A stretch of DNA of 64,000 nt from Streptomyces sp. NBC_00377 (GTDB lineage: Bacteria > Actinomycetota > Actinomycetes > Streptomycetales > Streptomycetaceae), in contig NZ_CP107958.1 of the NCBI RefSeq assembly GCF_036075115.1, forward strand, positions 2,170,001 to 2,234,000, in the 5' to 3' direction. Shown here piece by piece: positions 46,274-55,325 of the stretch. The translations under genes and the position numbers were made by a program. How positions within the stretch are numbered: position 1 is the first letter of the stretch; the number at the start of each line of letters is the position of its first letter. The notes beneath the pieces are model-generated. The model ran no database searches, was not told where the DNA came from, and saw only the letters and a program-made list of their open reading frames with translations.

Positions 46274-47965
46274 ATGCGGCTGCGCGCACTGCTGGACACC
46301 GACGCGCTGGGCCTCAGGCTCCTCGGCGGCGAGGACGAGCTGGACCGCGCGGTACGGGGTGTCATGACCACCGACCTGCGGGACCCCAGCCGCTACCTCT
46401 CCGGGGGTGAGCTGGTGCTGACGGGCCTGGCATGGCGCCGGGACGCGGCGGACTCCGAGCCGTTCGTGCGGATCCTGGTGCAGGCCGGGGTGGCCGCGCT
46501 CGCGGCCGGCGAGGCGGAGCTCGGCGCCGTGCCGGAGGACCTGGCCGTGGCCTGTGCCCGGCACCGACTCCCGTTGTTCGCGGTGCACGAGTCGGTGGCC
46601 TTCGCGACGATCACCGAGCACGTCGTACGGCAGGTGTCCGGCGAGCGCGCCGGGGACCTCGCGGCCGTCGTGGACCGCCACCGGCGGATGATGACGTCGG
46701 GCCCGGCGGGCGGCGGCCCGGACGTGGTCCTGGACCTGCTCGGCTCCGATCTGGACCTGCGCGCCTGGGTGCTGTCCCCCACCGGCCGGCTCATCGCGGC
46801 CCCCGAGCCGGCCGGCCCCGTCCTGTCGCCCGAGGCCTGCGCCGAGCTGGCGGCGGAGCACCTGGGGGCCGTCCGCACCGGGCGGCGCGGGCCGCACCGG
46901 GTGGTCCTGGGCCAGACGACGTTCTCGCTGTTCCCGATCCGCGGCGGCGGGCGCGCTCCACAGACCTCGCCCAACCCCCGGGCGGAACGTGACGTACGCG
47001 AGGGCGTCCTGTCGGACTGGCTGCTGGCCGTCGAGGCGGACGCCGGGGACTGGGCGGACGAGCGCCTGGACCTGCTCCAGGGCGTCACCCAGCTGATCGC
47101 CGTCGAACGGGACCGCCGGGACGCCGCGCGCACGGTGCGCAGGCGGCTCGCGCAGGAGGTGCTGGAGCTGGTCCAGACGGGCGCGGCGCCGACGGAGATC
47201 GCCGCCCGTCTGCGGGTGGCCGCTCCGGTGCTGCTGCCGGGCCTCGGGGCCGCCCCGCACTGGCAGGTGGTCGTGGCCCGGGTCGAGTGGGACGAAGGCG
47301 GCCCGGAGGCCGGTCCGGTCGCCCAGTCGCTCCTGGAGGAGATCCTGGTCGACCCGCTCGCCACCGGACCCGAACCCTCCGACCGCATCGCCGTGGCCCA
47401 CACGGGCGACGAGGCCGTCGCCCTGGTCCCGTTGCCGGCGGTGTCGAGCGAGCACGACGGCTCCGAGACGGGCGTCCTCGCCGACGCGCTCCTGGCGGCC
47501 GTACGGGAGCCGCTGTCGTCCGGCCTCGACGGCGACGGCCGGCTCACGCTGGGCGTCAGCGCCGCCGTGCACTCGGCCGAGGGGTTGCGCGGGGCGCTGG
47601 AGGAGGCACGGCACGCGCGGCGTGTGGCCGCCGCCCGTCCCGGCCGGGTCTGCGCCGCGGGCCACCAGGAACTGGCCTCGCACGTGCTGCTGCTCCCGTT
47701 CGTCCCGGACGATGTGCGCAAGGCGTTCACCGCCCGTCTCCTGGACCCCCTGCGCGACTACGACCGGCGTCACCGTGCCGAGCTGATTCCGACGCTGGAG
47801 GCGTTCCTCGAGTGTGACGGGTCGTGGACCCGGTGCGCGTCCCGTCTGCACCTGCACGTCAACACGCTGCGCTACCGGGTCGGGCGGATCGAGCAGTTGA
47901 CGAGCCGTGACCTCTCGCGGCTGGAGGACAAGCTGGACTTCTTCCTGGCACTGCGGATGAGCTGA
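46274..47965 (+). CDS. pucR: PucR-family purine catabolism regulator
   Basis: This 563-residue regulator begins with the PucR N-terminal domain (RALLDTDALGLRLLGGEDEL, VMTTDLRDPSRYLSGGELVL) and has a degenerate GGDEF-like middle. It ends with the PucR/CdaR HTH: FLECDGSWTRCASRLHLHVN followed by TLRYRVGRIEQLTSRDL. PucR proteins respond to purine breakdown intermediates such as allantoin. It is divergent from the xanthine dehydrogenase operon, the obvious target. Whether it also acts at the urate locus 40 kb away is open. The family often covers unrelated carbon sources, so the ligand is inferred from context. Confidence 0.9.
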   Translation: MRLRALLDTDALGLRLLGGEDELDRAVRGVMTTDLRDPSRYLSGGELVLTGLAWRRDAADSEPFVRILVQAGVAALAAGEAELGAVPEDLAVACARHRLPLFAVHESVAFATITEHVVRQVSGERAGDLAAVVDRHRRMMTSGPAGGGPDVVLDLLGSDLDLRAWVLSPTGRLIAAPEPAGPVLSPEACAELAAEHLGAVRTGRRGPHRVVLGQTTFSLFPIRGGGRAPQTSPNPRAERDVREGVLSDWLLAVEADAGDWADERLDLLQGVTQLIAVERDRRDAARTVRRRLAQEVLELVQTGAAPTEIAARLRVAAPVLLPGLGAAPHWQVVVARVEWDEGGPEAGPVAQSLLEEILVDPLATGPEPSDRIAVAHTGDEAVALVPLPAVSSEHDGSETGVLADALLAAVREPLSSGLDGDGRLTLGVSAAVHSAEGLRGALEEARHARRVAAARPGRVCAAGHQELASHVLLLPFVPDDVRKAFTARLLDPLRDYDRRHRAELIPTLEAFLECDGSWTRCASRLHLHVNTLRYRVGRIEQLTSRDLSRLEDKLDFFLALRMS

Positions 47966-48132
47966 CCGGACCGCCCCGACCGTCACCCCTCGGACGCGCC
48001 CCGCCGGATCTTCCGGGCGCGGAGACCCACGACTTTGTGAAATCCTTCACCCGCCCCCTTGGCCCGGCCCTGCGATCCGTGCTGAGATGCGGCCACCACT
48101 CAAAGCTCGACGGCGCGCTCGGGGAGGGCAAC

Positions 48133-48918
48133 GTGGCGTACACCGCCATGTCTGGTACCGGAACGACCTCAGGTGACGATCCCCTCCAGACCGCGGTATG
48201 GCGGCTGCGCTCGCGTGCCTGCTGGACCGACGCGGCGGCGCTGATCCCGCCCGGCAGCGCGGCGGGCGCGATCCAGCGGGCCTCGCTGCTCGTGGAACGG
48301 TGCCTGTACACCGAGCAGGGCTGGCAGGACGCCGAGGACGCCCTGCGCACGGCGGAGGCACTCGCCCACGACGACGAGGAGCGCGGCGCGGCCGCTTGTG
48401 AACGCGGGCAACTTGCCTACGCGGCCACGCTGCACGGTGTGCGCGACCGAGTGGACGAGGCACGGGCCGCGCTCGGCCGGGCGGCGGCGCTGATCCCGCC
48501 GGACGCGGCCGGACGGGCGCTGCTGGACTTCCGCCGGGGTCTGCTCGCGGAGAACATCTCGCGTTCCCCGCAGGCCGCGAGGGCCGCGTACCGGAGGGCC
48601 CACACGGCGGCCGCGGCCCACTCGGACTCGCTGCTGCTGTCGTTCACCTGGCGCCACCTCGCCGGACTCGCCCTGCGTGACGGCGAGGTGGCGGAGGCCA
48701 GGCACGGCTTCGCCGAATCCCTGCGTATCCGGGAGGAGTTGGGCTACCTGGTCGGAACCGCCCCGGCGCTCGCCTCGCTCGCGGACGCGGAAGTCGACCC
48801 GGAGGCCTCCCGGTTGCGGGAGGAGGCGCGACGGCTGTTCCGGCTCCTCGGCGGCGTACCGACCTGGCTGGCCCGCCAGTTGGCGCCCCCGGCCACCCCG
48901 AGCCCGTCCGGAGTGTGA
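48133..48918 (+). CDS. Helical-repeat (TPR-like) protein of unknown function
   Basis: This 261-residue, almost wholly helical protein has Ala-rich repeats such as WQDAEDALRTAEALAHDDEE, VDEARAALGRAAALIPPDA, AARAAYRRAHTAAAAHSDS and AEARHGFAESLRIREELGY. The pattern is that of TPR scaffolds. The GTG at 48133 has GGGGAGGG about 4 bases upstream; a longer frame from 48037 has no ribosome site. No partner is evident; it stands between pucR and a GntR gene. Confidence 0.7.
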   Translation: MAYTAMSGTGTTSGDDPLQTAVWRLRSRACWTDAAALIPPGSAAGAIQRASLLVERCLYTEQGWQDAEDALRTAEALAHDDEERGAAACERGQLAYAATLHGVRDRVDEARAALGRAAALIPPDAAGRALLDFRRGLLAENISRSPQAARAAYRRAHTAAAAHSDSLLLSFTWRHLAGLALRDGEVAEARHGFAESLRIREELGYLVGTAPALASLADAEVDPEASRLREEARRLFRLLGGVPTWLARQLAPPATPSPSGV

Positions 48919-49001
48919 GGACGAGGGCCCGTCCGGATGGGCCGGGCTCGTGCGGGCGGACGGGATCCGGGGCGGCGGTCTCCACGGCCCCGGCGGTCAG
49001 C

Positions 49002-49847
49002 TCAAGCGCCCGGACCAGTGAAGTGCCCGCGCACCAGTGCCTGCGCGGCGTCCGGCTCCCCCGCCGTCAGCGCCTCCAACATCGCCATGTGCTCCGCCGC
49101 GTCGGCCACGAGATCCGTCCGCCCGCGCCGCACCGTCCCGCCGGCCAGCGGCCACTGCGAGCGCCGGTGCAGATCATCGGCGAAGCCGACCAGCTGTTCG
49201 TTGCCGGACAGGGCGAGCACCGCCCTGTGGAAGACCCGGTCGGCCTCCGCGTACGTGGCCGGGCAGCCCGAGGCGGCCGCGCGCACACTCGCCTCCCCGA
49301 GGGGCCGCAGCTCCGCCCAGCGTTCGGCGGGCACCGTACGCGTGAGCCGCAGCATCACGGGTACCTCGATCAGCGCCCGCACCTCGGCCAGCTCGGCCAG
49401 CTCGCGCGCGCCTCGCACGATCACCCGGAACCCCCGGTTGGGGACGACCTCGACGGCGCCCTCCAGGGCGAGCTGCTGCATCGCCTCGCGGACCGGCGTC
49501 GCGGAGACCCCGAAGCGCTCGCCGAGGACGGGCGCGGAGTACACCTCGCCGGGCAGCAGTTCCCCGCCGACGAGCGCGGTGCGCAGGGCGTCGAGGATCT
49601 GGCCGCGCACCGAGGAGCGCTGGACGACCGGGCGCGGGACGGGCGTCTCGCTGTGCGTGTGCTCGCCGCGCGCCGCGCCCGTGGGGGCGCATCTCGCGCG
49701 GTCCGCGCCTTCGCCGTACTCGTCGGCGCCCCGCGACTGCGCAGGCACCCTGGCACGGCCGGCGGCCTCCGGCGATCCGGTACCGGTGGAGCCCTGCGCA
49801 CTCCGCTCCACGGGTCCTCCTCCGGCCTTGTCGGTACTTGGGGTCAT
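49002..49847 (-). CDS. GntR-family regulator (FCD type)
   Basis: This 281-residue protein has a disordered N-terminal extension (about 1-72), a GntR winged helix (SSVRGQILDALRTALVGGEL, LGERFGVSATPVREAMQQLA, EGAVEVVPNRGFRV) and an FCD effector domain. Metal-binding FCD residues are visible in EADRVFHRAVLALSGNEQL and the final LTAGEPDAAQALVRGHF. FadR-subgroup members sense organic acids. The extension is unusual; a later start is possible. It is divergent from the FhuF-like gene but lies on the far side of its iron box. Confidence 0.82.
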   Translation of the reverse strand: MTPSTDKAGGGPVERSAQGSTGTGSPEAAGRARVPAQSRGADEYGEGADRARCAPTGAARGEHTHSETPVPRPVVQRSSVRGQILDALRTALVGGELLPGEVYSAPVLGERFGVSATPVREAMQQLALEGAVEVVPNRGFRVIVRGARELAELAEVRALIEVPVMLRLTRTVPAERWAELRPLGEASVRAAASGCPATYAEADRVFHRAVLALSGNEQLVGFADDLHRRSQWPLAGGTVRRGRTDLVADAAEHMAMLEALTAGEPDAAQALVRGHFTGPGA

Positions 49848-49920
49848 TACGGCGGGTTGTTACTCGTCCGTCAAGCACCTTAGGCGTACTGGCCGTCAGT
49901 TCAAATCCCGGCGATACCGG

Positions 49921-49939
49921 GTAAGGTAAGGCTTACCTC
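49921..49939. promoter_or_regulatory. DtxR/IdeR-type iron box
   Basis: GTAAGGTAAGGCTTACCTC matches the 19-bp iron box consensus TTAGGTTAGGCTAACCTAA recognised by DmdR/IdeR with Fe2+. It lies 28 bases before the ATG of the FhuF-like gene, so that gene should be switched on when iron is scarce. Confidence 0.85.
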
Positions 49940-49967
49940 CAGTCGCTCCGGAAACGGCGGTCCCGGC

Positions 49968-50816
49968 ATGCCCACAGCTCCGTCGGCCACAGCGGAGGCC
50001 TACGCCCGCCTCACGGAGGTCCTCCCGGACCTGACCGTCACGGAGCTGGCGCACGGGGAACCGTTTCCGCAGGGCGGCGGCTGGGTCACGGCGGCCGGGC
50101 TCGCGGCGGGCGGAGCGGCCCTGGAGGCCTTCCTGGCCTGGGACGACGCCCAGGTCGTCCGCGACTACGGCCGACCGGCCCGCCCGGACGTCGTCGCCAG
50201 TTTCGGACTGCACCGGTACGCCTGGCCGGCCTGTCTGCTGATCACCGTCCCCTGGTTCCTGCACCGCCGGGTGCCCCGCTTCCCCGTGACGCACGTCTCG
50301 TACGACCGCACCGGCGACCGCATGCGGATGGCCGTGCGTCCGGCCCCCTCCTTCGCCTGCCTGCCCGGCGATCCGGCTGCGCTGCTGCCCGGCGCCCGGG
50401 TGGTCCCGGACGAGGAGGCGCTGCGGGCGGAGGTACGGGCGGCGGTGGCCGAGCACCACGAACCGGTGCTCGCCGGGTTCGGCCCGCCGGCGCGACGCCG
50501 CGGCCGCGCCCTGTGGGGCATGGTGACCGACGAGATCGTCGAAGGCCTCTGGTACGTCGCCGGGCTGCTCGGCGAGGACGAGGAGAACCGGGCACGAAGG
50601 GAACTGGAGCTGCTCCTGCCGGGCGCCACCCGGCCCTACGTCGGCTCGGCGTCCTTCCGCGAGCTGACCGGACCGGACGGCGCGACCCTGCCCACCCGGG
50701 ACCGGGCGAGCTGCTGCATGTTCTACACGGTGCGCCCCGAGGACACCTGCGCCACCTGCCCGCGCACCTGCGACGCGGACCGCGTCACCAAGCTCACCGC
50801 GTCCGTCGCGAGTTGA
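49968..50816 (+). CDS. FhuF-like ferric-siderophore reductase, [2Fe-2S]
   Basis: This 282-residue cytoplasmic protein has a C-terminal FhuF-type cluster motif, CC-x10-CxxC (RASCCMFYTVRPEDTCATCP), an unusual [2Fe-2S] ligand arrangement. The body matches ferric iron reductases: LHRYAWPACLLITVPWFLHR, HEPVLAGFGPPARRRGRALWGMVTDE. It would release iron from imported siderophores by reduction. The upstream iron box supports this. No siderophore transporter is adjacent. Confidence 0.9.
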   Translation: MPTAPSATAEAYARLTEVLPDLTVTELAHGEPFPQGGGWVTAAGLAAGGAALEAFLAWDDAQVVRDYGRPARPDVVASFGLHRYAWPACLLITVPWFLHRRVPRFPVTHVSYDRTGDRMRMAVRPAPSFACLPGDPAALLPGARVVPDEEALRAEVRAAVAEHHEPVLAGFGPPARRRGRALWGMVTDEIVEGLWYVAGLLGEDEENRARRELELLLPGATRPYVGSASFRELTGPDGATLPTRDRASCCMFYTVRPEDTCATCPRTCDADRVTKLTASVAS

Positions 50817-51130
50817 GGCAGCCTCAGACACCCCCCGGGAGCAGGGCGACAGCGGGCGTCCCCTAAGATCACCCGGACGAGATCCCTCCCAGGGTTACAG
50901 GCGCTTCACAATTTCCTCACCTGCCCCGGGAACTTTCCGTGGAACCACCCGTACGGTTAGTCTTATTCGAACTCAACTCCCGCCCCTCAAGCGGCAGTTC
51001 GAGCAGAACGTCGCCCTGGGCATCCCCTTGCACCTCCTTGGCGGCCTCTTGCCCCGAAACCCCCTGAGGGACGGCGGGATTGCGCCACTATGGCGGGCGT
51101 TACGCCCTATCCCAATGCAAGGGACCCCAG
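50817..51130. other. Intergenic region upstream of the DUF2637 gene
   Basis: This 314-base gap opens with a small dyad TGAGGC-A-GCCTCA (50814-50826) that overlaps the fhuF-like stop and may help termination. It contains a relatively A+T-rich patch with TTAGTCTTATTC near 50957, likely the promoter of the next gene. No gene seen. Confidence 0.5.
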
Positions 51131-52201
51131 ATGAGATTGACCGACATATCGCTGAACTGGCTGCTTCCGGGCGCCGTACTGCTCCTGGGCATGCTGGCGG
51201 CTGTGGCGGTGCTCGCGCGCGGCAAGCGCTCCTCCGGGGCAAGCGCGAACGCGGACGATTCGTGGGAGCGTACCGAGGAGCGCCGCAGGCGCAAGGAAGC
51301 CATATACGGCACCGCCTCCTACGTCCTTCTGTTCTGCTGCGCGGCCGTGGCCGCCGCGCTCTCCTTCCACGGTCTGGTCGGCTTCGGCCAGCAGAACCTG
51401 GGCCTGACCAACGGCTGGGAGTACCTGGTCCCGTTCGGCCTCGACGGCGCCGCCATGTTCTGCTCCGTGCTCGCGGTGCGCGAAGCCAGTCACGGCGACG
51501 CCGCACTCGGCTCCCGGATACTCGTATGGACGTTCGCGGGCGCGGCTGCCTGGTTCAACTGGGTGCACGCGCCCAGGGGCCTCGGCCATGACGGCGCGCC
51601 GCAGTTCTTCTCCGGCATGTCGCTCTCGGCGGCCGTGCTCTTCGACCGGGCCCTCAAGCAGACCCGCCGGGCCGCGCTGCGCGAGCAGGGTCTCGTGCCG
51701 CGTCCGCTCCCGCAGATCCGCGTGGTCCGCTGGGCACGCGCCCCCCGCGAGACCTACAAGGCCTGGTCGCTGATGCTGCTCGAGAACGTGCGCAGCCTGG
51801 ACGAGGCCGTCGACGAGGTCCGTGAGGACAAGGCCCGCAAGGAGGAGACGAAGCTGCGCCGCCGCGAGCAGCACCGCGTCGAGCGGGCTCAGCTGAAGGC
51901 GATCAGCCGGGGCCACGGCCCCCGCTTTCCCGGCCGCGGTGGCGGCGGTGGCGGCGGCCGTCAGGTGGAGGCCCCGGCCGCCCTGGAGCCGGCCTCGGCC
52001 GAACGGGTCTCCGCGGAGCCTGCCATAGCGAACTCGGCGGAGCAGCTGCCCGTACGCTCACGGCCCTCCCTCACGCCCGTCCGCCACGGTTCCGACTCCT
52101 CGCTGACCGTCGACCTCACCGCGGAGGACGACACGATGGCCCTGCCGCGCCTCGACTCCCTGGAGCGCAAGCTCAAGGACCTGGAGCAGCAGTTCGGCTG
52201 A
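51131..52201 (+). CDS. DUF2637 membrane protein
   Basis: This 356-residue protein has one N-terminal hydrophobic segment (WLLPGAVLLLGMLAAVAVLA). A charged stretch with ERRRRKEAIYG follows, then the DUF2637 core of about four membrane helices (YVLLFCCAAVAAALSF, VPFGLDGAAMFCSVLAV, AGAAAWFNWVHAP, GMSLSAAVLFDRAL). The C-terminal half is soluble: charged helices (EVREDKARKEETKLRRREQH), a Gly-rich stretch and an acidic end closing with a coiled-coil-like LDSLERKLKDLEQQFG. DUF2637 proteins are common in actinomycete chromosomes and plasmids and have no assigned function. ATG 51131 follows AAGGGA by 6 bases. Confidence 0.82.
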   Translation: MRLTDISLNWLLPGAVLLLGMLAAVAVLARGKRSSGASANADDSWERTEERRRRKEAIYGTASYVLLFCCAAVAAALSFHGLVGFGQQNLGLTNGWEYLVPFGLDGAAMFCSVLAVREASHGDAALGSRILVWTFAGAAAWFNWVHAPRGLGHDGAPQFFSGMSLSAAVLFDRALKQTRRAALREQGLVPRPLPQIRVVRWARAPRETYKAWSLMLLENVRSLDEAVDEVREDKARKEETKLRRREQHRVERAQLKAISRGHGPRFPGRGGGGGGGRQVEAPAALEPASAERVSAEPAIANSAEQLPVRSRPSLTPVRHGSDSSLTVDLTAEDDTMALPRLDSLERKLKDLEQQFG

Positions 52202-52234
52202 CGGTCTCTCGAGTGCCGGAGACACCCGGGTACC

Positions 52235-52277
52235 ACGGGAAGGGGGCGCGACCTCGACGGTCGCGCCCCCTTCCCGT
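52235..52277. terminator. Bidirectional terminator between convergent genes
   Basis: A 19-bp perfect stem (52235-52253 with 52259-52277, loop TCGAC) starts 34 bases past the DUF2637 stop. It can also serve the RsbW-like gene that converges from the right. Confidence 0.85.
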
Positions 52278-52390
52278 TCGCGCGTCGACCGGTCGCCTGT
52301 CGACCGCCCGCCCGTCGGCCGGTGCCTGTTCCGTCGCCCGGGAGACGGCCGTCGTCCGGTGCCCGTCGGCAACCGGCCGCCAACTGTCGC

Positions 52391-52879
52391 TCACGCGGCT
52401 CCGGAGGCCAGTTCGAACCAGACGACCTTCCCGCCGCCCTGCGTCCGTACCCCCCAGGTGTCCGCGAGGGACTCCACCAGGAGCAGGCCCCGGCCGTGGG
52501 TGGCCTCGTCGGCGCCCGGCCTCCTCGGCCGGGGACGGTGTGCCACGCAGTCCCGCACCTCCACGCGCAGGCCGGACGGTGAGACGGTGGCCGTCAGGAG
52601 AGCGTCGTCGTCGGTGTGGACGAGCGCGTTGGTGACGAGTTCACTGGTGAGCAGCTCCGCCGTCTCCGACCGTCCCGGCCTTCCCCAGCCCCGCAGGAGT
52701 TCCCGCAGCGCCCGGCGCGTCTCGGGCACCGCCCGCAGGTCCGCCCGGCCGAGTCTGCGCCTGAGCTGCGCCGCCCGGCCCTGCTCCGTCACGTCCTCGG
52801 CCGTGTCCTCTCCCGCCCGTCTCGTCGCCGAGGTGCCCGCGATCGCCGTCGGACCGCTTCCCCGTGCCTGCCTCTCCAT
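52391..52879 (-). CDS. RsbW-like histidine-kinase-type ATPase
   Basis: This 162-residue protein is a single HATPase_c domain of the anti-sigma factor type. The N box is ELVTNALVHTDD, the G1 box VEVRDC (the usual DxG is shortened) and the G2 region THGRGLLLVESLADTWGV. Such proteins bind ATP and hold or phosphorylate partners such as anti-sigma antagonists. No sigma factor or antagonist gene is adjacent, as is common for the many Streptomyces copies. Residues 1-45 are variable. Confidence 0.85.
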   Translation of the reverse strand: MERQARGSGPTAIAGTSATRRAGEDTAEDVTEQGRAAQLRRRLGRADLRAVPETRRALRELLRGWGRPGRSETAELLTSELVTNALVHTDDDALLTATVSPSGLRVEVRDCVAHRPRPRRPGADEATHGRGLLLVESLADTWGVRTQGGGKVVWFELASGAA

Positions 52880-54008
52880 GACCCCCGCCCGCGTGTCGAT
52901 GTGGGTTCCCCTCCTGCTCGAACACGTTCACGGGATCCTTGCCCGGTCGGCACCACGCCAGTCATGTCGAACCATTGACGACCGGGTGTTCAGCCATGTT
53001 GAGGACGGGCCGCGGGGACGCTCACGGGATTGCACGCCCGTTCGACGGCGCCCCCCGGGCCTTCGGCGAGGGGGGCGTGCATCGCGCGTCCGCCCCCGGC
53101 ACGGGCGCATCCGCGGGGGTTTGTGCGGCGGTTCACGCATCCTGGGCGGTACGTGGCTCCTGGGCCGCCGGTGACGCCGGGGCGGCCCGTGCTCCGGCGA
53201 GCGGGAACCCGTGGGGCGGGCCGCGTACGCCGCCCAGGCCCCCTTCCGGGCGGGCACTCCGAGGGAAAGTCCCTGGTCGGCGGGTGGGTCCCGGTGGGCG
53301 TGACGGGCACCGGGACGAGGGGTGGGGCGTCGGGTGGTGGCACTGATCGGGCCCCGGCCCCGCGATGCCACCCCCGGTTCCCGCGCGGAGGGGACGCCGC
53401 ACGACGGTGCGGAGGCGGCTTCGAAGGGCGTGCACCCGCGCAACGGCACATGACAGTCGCGCCCCCCGAGTGCAGGCCGGCCGGCGCATCCGCGGTTCGA
53501 CGCGACGGCCCGCCCGCCGTCACACCCGCCGCCGGACCCGTGCACCCGCACCGGCCGCGGACCCCGGTGATCGGCCCGGTTGCCGATGACCTGCCACCGA
53601 CCTGGGCATACGCACGGAAAAGTCGGGCATCCGGTAGCGGACGCCGAGGCGCGGCCAGGTACGCAAGGTTCTCAAGAGGCTTCGGGATGCCTGGGATGCC
53701 AGGACTTCGGGCGCCGGGACGGAGGCCGTCCGGCCCGCGGGCTCCCCCGGTTGCGCCACCGAACGCGCACGACCGACGAGGTTGGCCGAAATCCGTTGCC
53801 TTTTCGGCCGCACCCGCACACTCCCCGGCAGGCCGGAGGGGGTTACGGACCCCGCGGTACGCGAACAGCCGCAGCGCCAGGCCCCGAGGCTCTGGACACT
53901 GCGACCGTCCACGATCGTTCGCGACTGCACTTGGCCGTTTATGGCCATTGCTGGCCGTTCGCGTTCAGGCCGGTACGACCACGGCGACCGGCCCGAGGCG
54001 GACGGCGA
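52880..54008. other. About 1.1 kb without a convincing gene
   Basis: Several frames are open here on both strands but none shows a recognisable domain, ribosome site or the usual codon bias. The right end has an ordered set of short repeats: TGGCC at 53932, 53942 and 53952 (10-bp period) inside a pair of CGTTCGCG at 53916 and 53956. Near 52966 the sequence TGTCGAACCATTGACGACC resembles the GH43 promoter -35 region, but no -10 follows. Confidence 0.5.
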
Positions 54009-54554
54009 TCATTTGCCCTGGGCCCCTGTGGTGCCGATGTGGAAGATCTTGTGTGTGGTGCGGGTCATGTCGACGACGAGCTTCGTCGTCCCGCTGCTCC
54101 CCCACGTGAGCGTGACCACGGCCTCCGTGTGGTCGGCCGTGCCGTTGTCGGTGACCTTCCACGCGAGGGGGACGTTCTGCGCCCGGAGGACACCGTTGGC
54201 GTGGTTCTCGTCCTCCCAGGCCGCCAGCTCCTTCTGGAAGGCCGGGGTGAGGTAGTGCTTGCGGAGTTCGTCCGCGAGCTTGCCGCCGCCCTCGTCGTTC
54301 ACCGCGTCGATGTAGGCGCCGTAGAAGTCGGCGATACGCGTGATGTTGTCGGACGGCTTGCCGCTCACACTGCGCGGGCTGCCCGCGGAAGCCTGAGCCG
54401 TCACGCCGAGGCCGAGAGCCAGGGCGAGGCCGGCGGCCACGGCCGTACGGCGGCGGGCGGTGCGCAGACGCGCCGTGCTCCCGCCGGTCCGGTCGCCCCC
54501 GCCGGTCGTACCGTGCGTACCGGTGGTGCCCGCCGTGCTGTTCTTGCTGATCAT
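54009..54554 (-). CDS. Small secreted protein of unknown function
   Basis: This 181-residue protein has an N-terminal region with RTARRRTAVAAGLALALGLG, a Tat-like or Sec signal with several arginines, ending near AQASA. The mature part (DNITRIADFYGAYIDAVNDE, LRKHYLTPAFQKELAAWEDE, EAVVTLTWGSSGTTKLVVD) looks like an NTF2-like alpha/beta cone of the kind seen in secreted actinobacterial proteins. The ATG at 54554 has GGGGA 9 bases upstream; longer starts reach 54629. The partner or ligand is unknown. Confidence 0.72.
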   Translation of the reverse strand: MISKNSTAGTTGTHGTTGGGDRTGGSTARLRTARRRTAVAAGLALALGLGVTAQASAGSPRSVSGKPSDNITRIADFYGAYIDAVNDEGGGKLADELRKHYLTPAFQKELAAWEDENHANGVLRAQNVPLAWKVTDNGTADHTEAVVTLTWGSSGTTKLVVDMTRTTHKIFHIGTTGAQGK

Positions 54555-54631
54555 CTGCGTGTTCCCCGTATGTCTCATGCATCCGGCCCGTGTGGCCTGT
54601 GCGGTGGTCGTGCGGTCGTGCGGAGCCACCG

Positions 54632-54659
54632 GCCCTCCCGACCCCCGTGGCGGGAGGGC
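54632..54659 (-). terminator. Hairpin between two secreted-protein genes
   Basis: GCCCTCCCG (54632-54640) and CGGGAGGGC (54651-54659) form a 9-bp stem with a 10-base loop, 34 bases past the stop of the upstream gene on the minus strand. It separates the two secreted-protein genes into different units. Confidence 0.6.
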
Positions 54660-54692
54660 GGCGGCCCCGCGTCCTTCCTCAGTGGTCCGGTG

Positions 54693-55325
54693 TCAGTGGA
54701 GCTTCCTGACGGCCGTGACGGTCGTCTTCTTGAACGCCTTCAGCGGGGCGTCACGGAAGTCGCCCATCCGGCCCCAGTCCACGACCGTCACCGTCGTGCC
54801 ATCCCGGCCGACGGAGAGCAGGCGGATGTCGGTCGCACCCCAGGAGGTCTCGGTGTGCAGGCCGAAGACGTGGGCGCCTTCCTCGACGTTCAGCCTGCCG
54901 AAGTCCCTGAGGGTCGCCTCGACCTCGGGTTCGGCCCTCTCGATCCGGGCGGCACAGGACTTGATGTCCCGCTCGACCCGTGCGACCCGGCCCTTGGCCG
55001 CGGTGACGCTCGCCAGCTCGACACTCACCTGACGGGCTCCGGCGTCGAGGTCGGTCCGGAAGTCCCGGTACCAGGAACCCCGGCCACCGCCCAGCGCCGG
55101 GCCCAGGCAGCGGTCCGCCTCCACCTCGGGCGAAGCGCCCGCGGTGATCCTGCCGGCCGTCCACGACGAGCCCGGCTGCGGCGGGAGGTCGGCCGCCGAG
55201 AGGAACCCGGGCGGTCGCGGGGTGGCGGCGTCCGCCGGTGCGGCGAGCACGGCGCCGAGCGCGAGGCCCGCGGCCGTGAGTGCGGTGAGCCCGGTGAGCG
55301 TGCCTGCTCGGATACGCCTGGACAT
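54693..55325 (-). CDS. Secreted protein of unknown function (sensor-domain-like)
   Basis: This 210-residue exported protein has the signal MSRRIRAGTLTGLTALTAAG, then LALGAVLAAPADA with cleavage after ADA. The mature part has one cysteine pair (DRCLGPAL and IKSCAARIE), a long helix with KGRVARVERDIKSC, and ends in beta strands (TDIRLLSVGRDGTTVTVVDW). The general layout resembles PknH-type extracellular sensor domains, a weak resemblance only. The ATG at 55325 has GGGGGAC upstream. It is divergent from the HTH-membrane gene. Confidence 0.7.
   Translation of the reverse strand: MSRRIRAGTLTGLTALTAAGLALGAVLAAPADAATPRPPGFLSAADLPPQPGSSWTAGRITAGASPEVEADRCLGPALGGGRGSWYRDFRTDLDAGARQVSVELASVTAAKGRVARVERDIKSCAARIERAEPEVEATLRDFGRLNVEEGAHVFGLHTETSWGATDIRLLSVGRDGTTVTVVDWGRMGDFRDAPLKAFKKTTVTAVRKLH

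Noticed and set aside
51131..52201. Integrated plasmid or conjugative element signalled by the DUF2637 protein
   Set aside because: No replication, transfer, integrase or attachment-site features accompany it; the family is also common in chromosomes.
53520..53948. A 142-codon minus-strand frame beginning MAINGQVQSR, first considered a transposase fragment
   Set aside because: No DDE motif, ribosome site or family resemblance; the start lies inside the phased TGGCC repeats.
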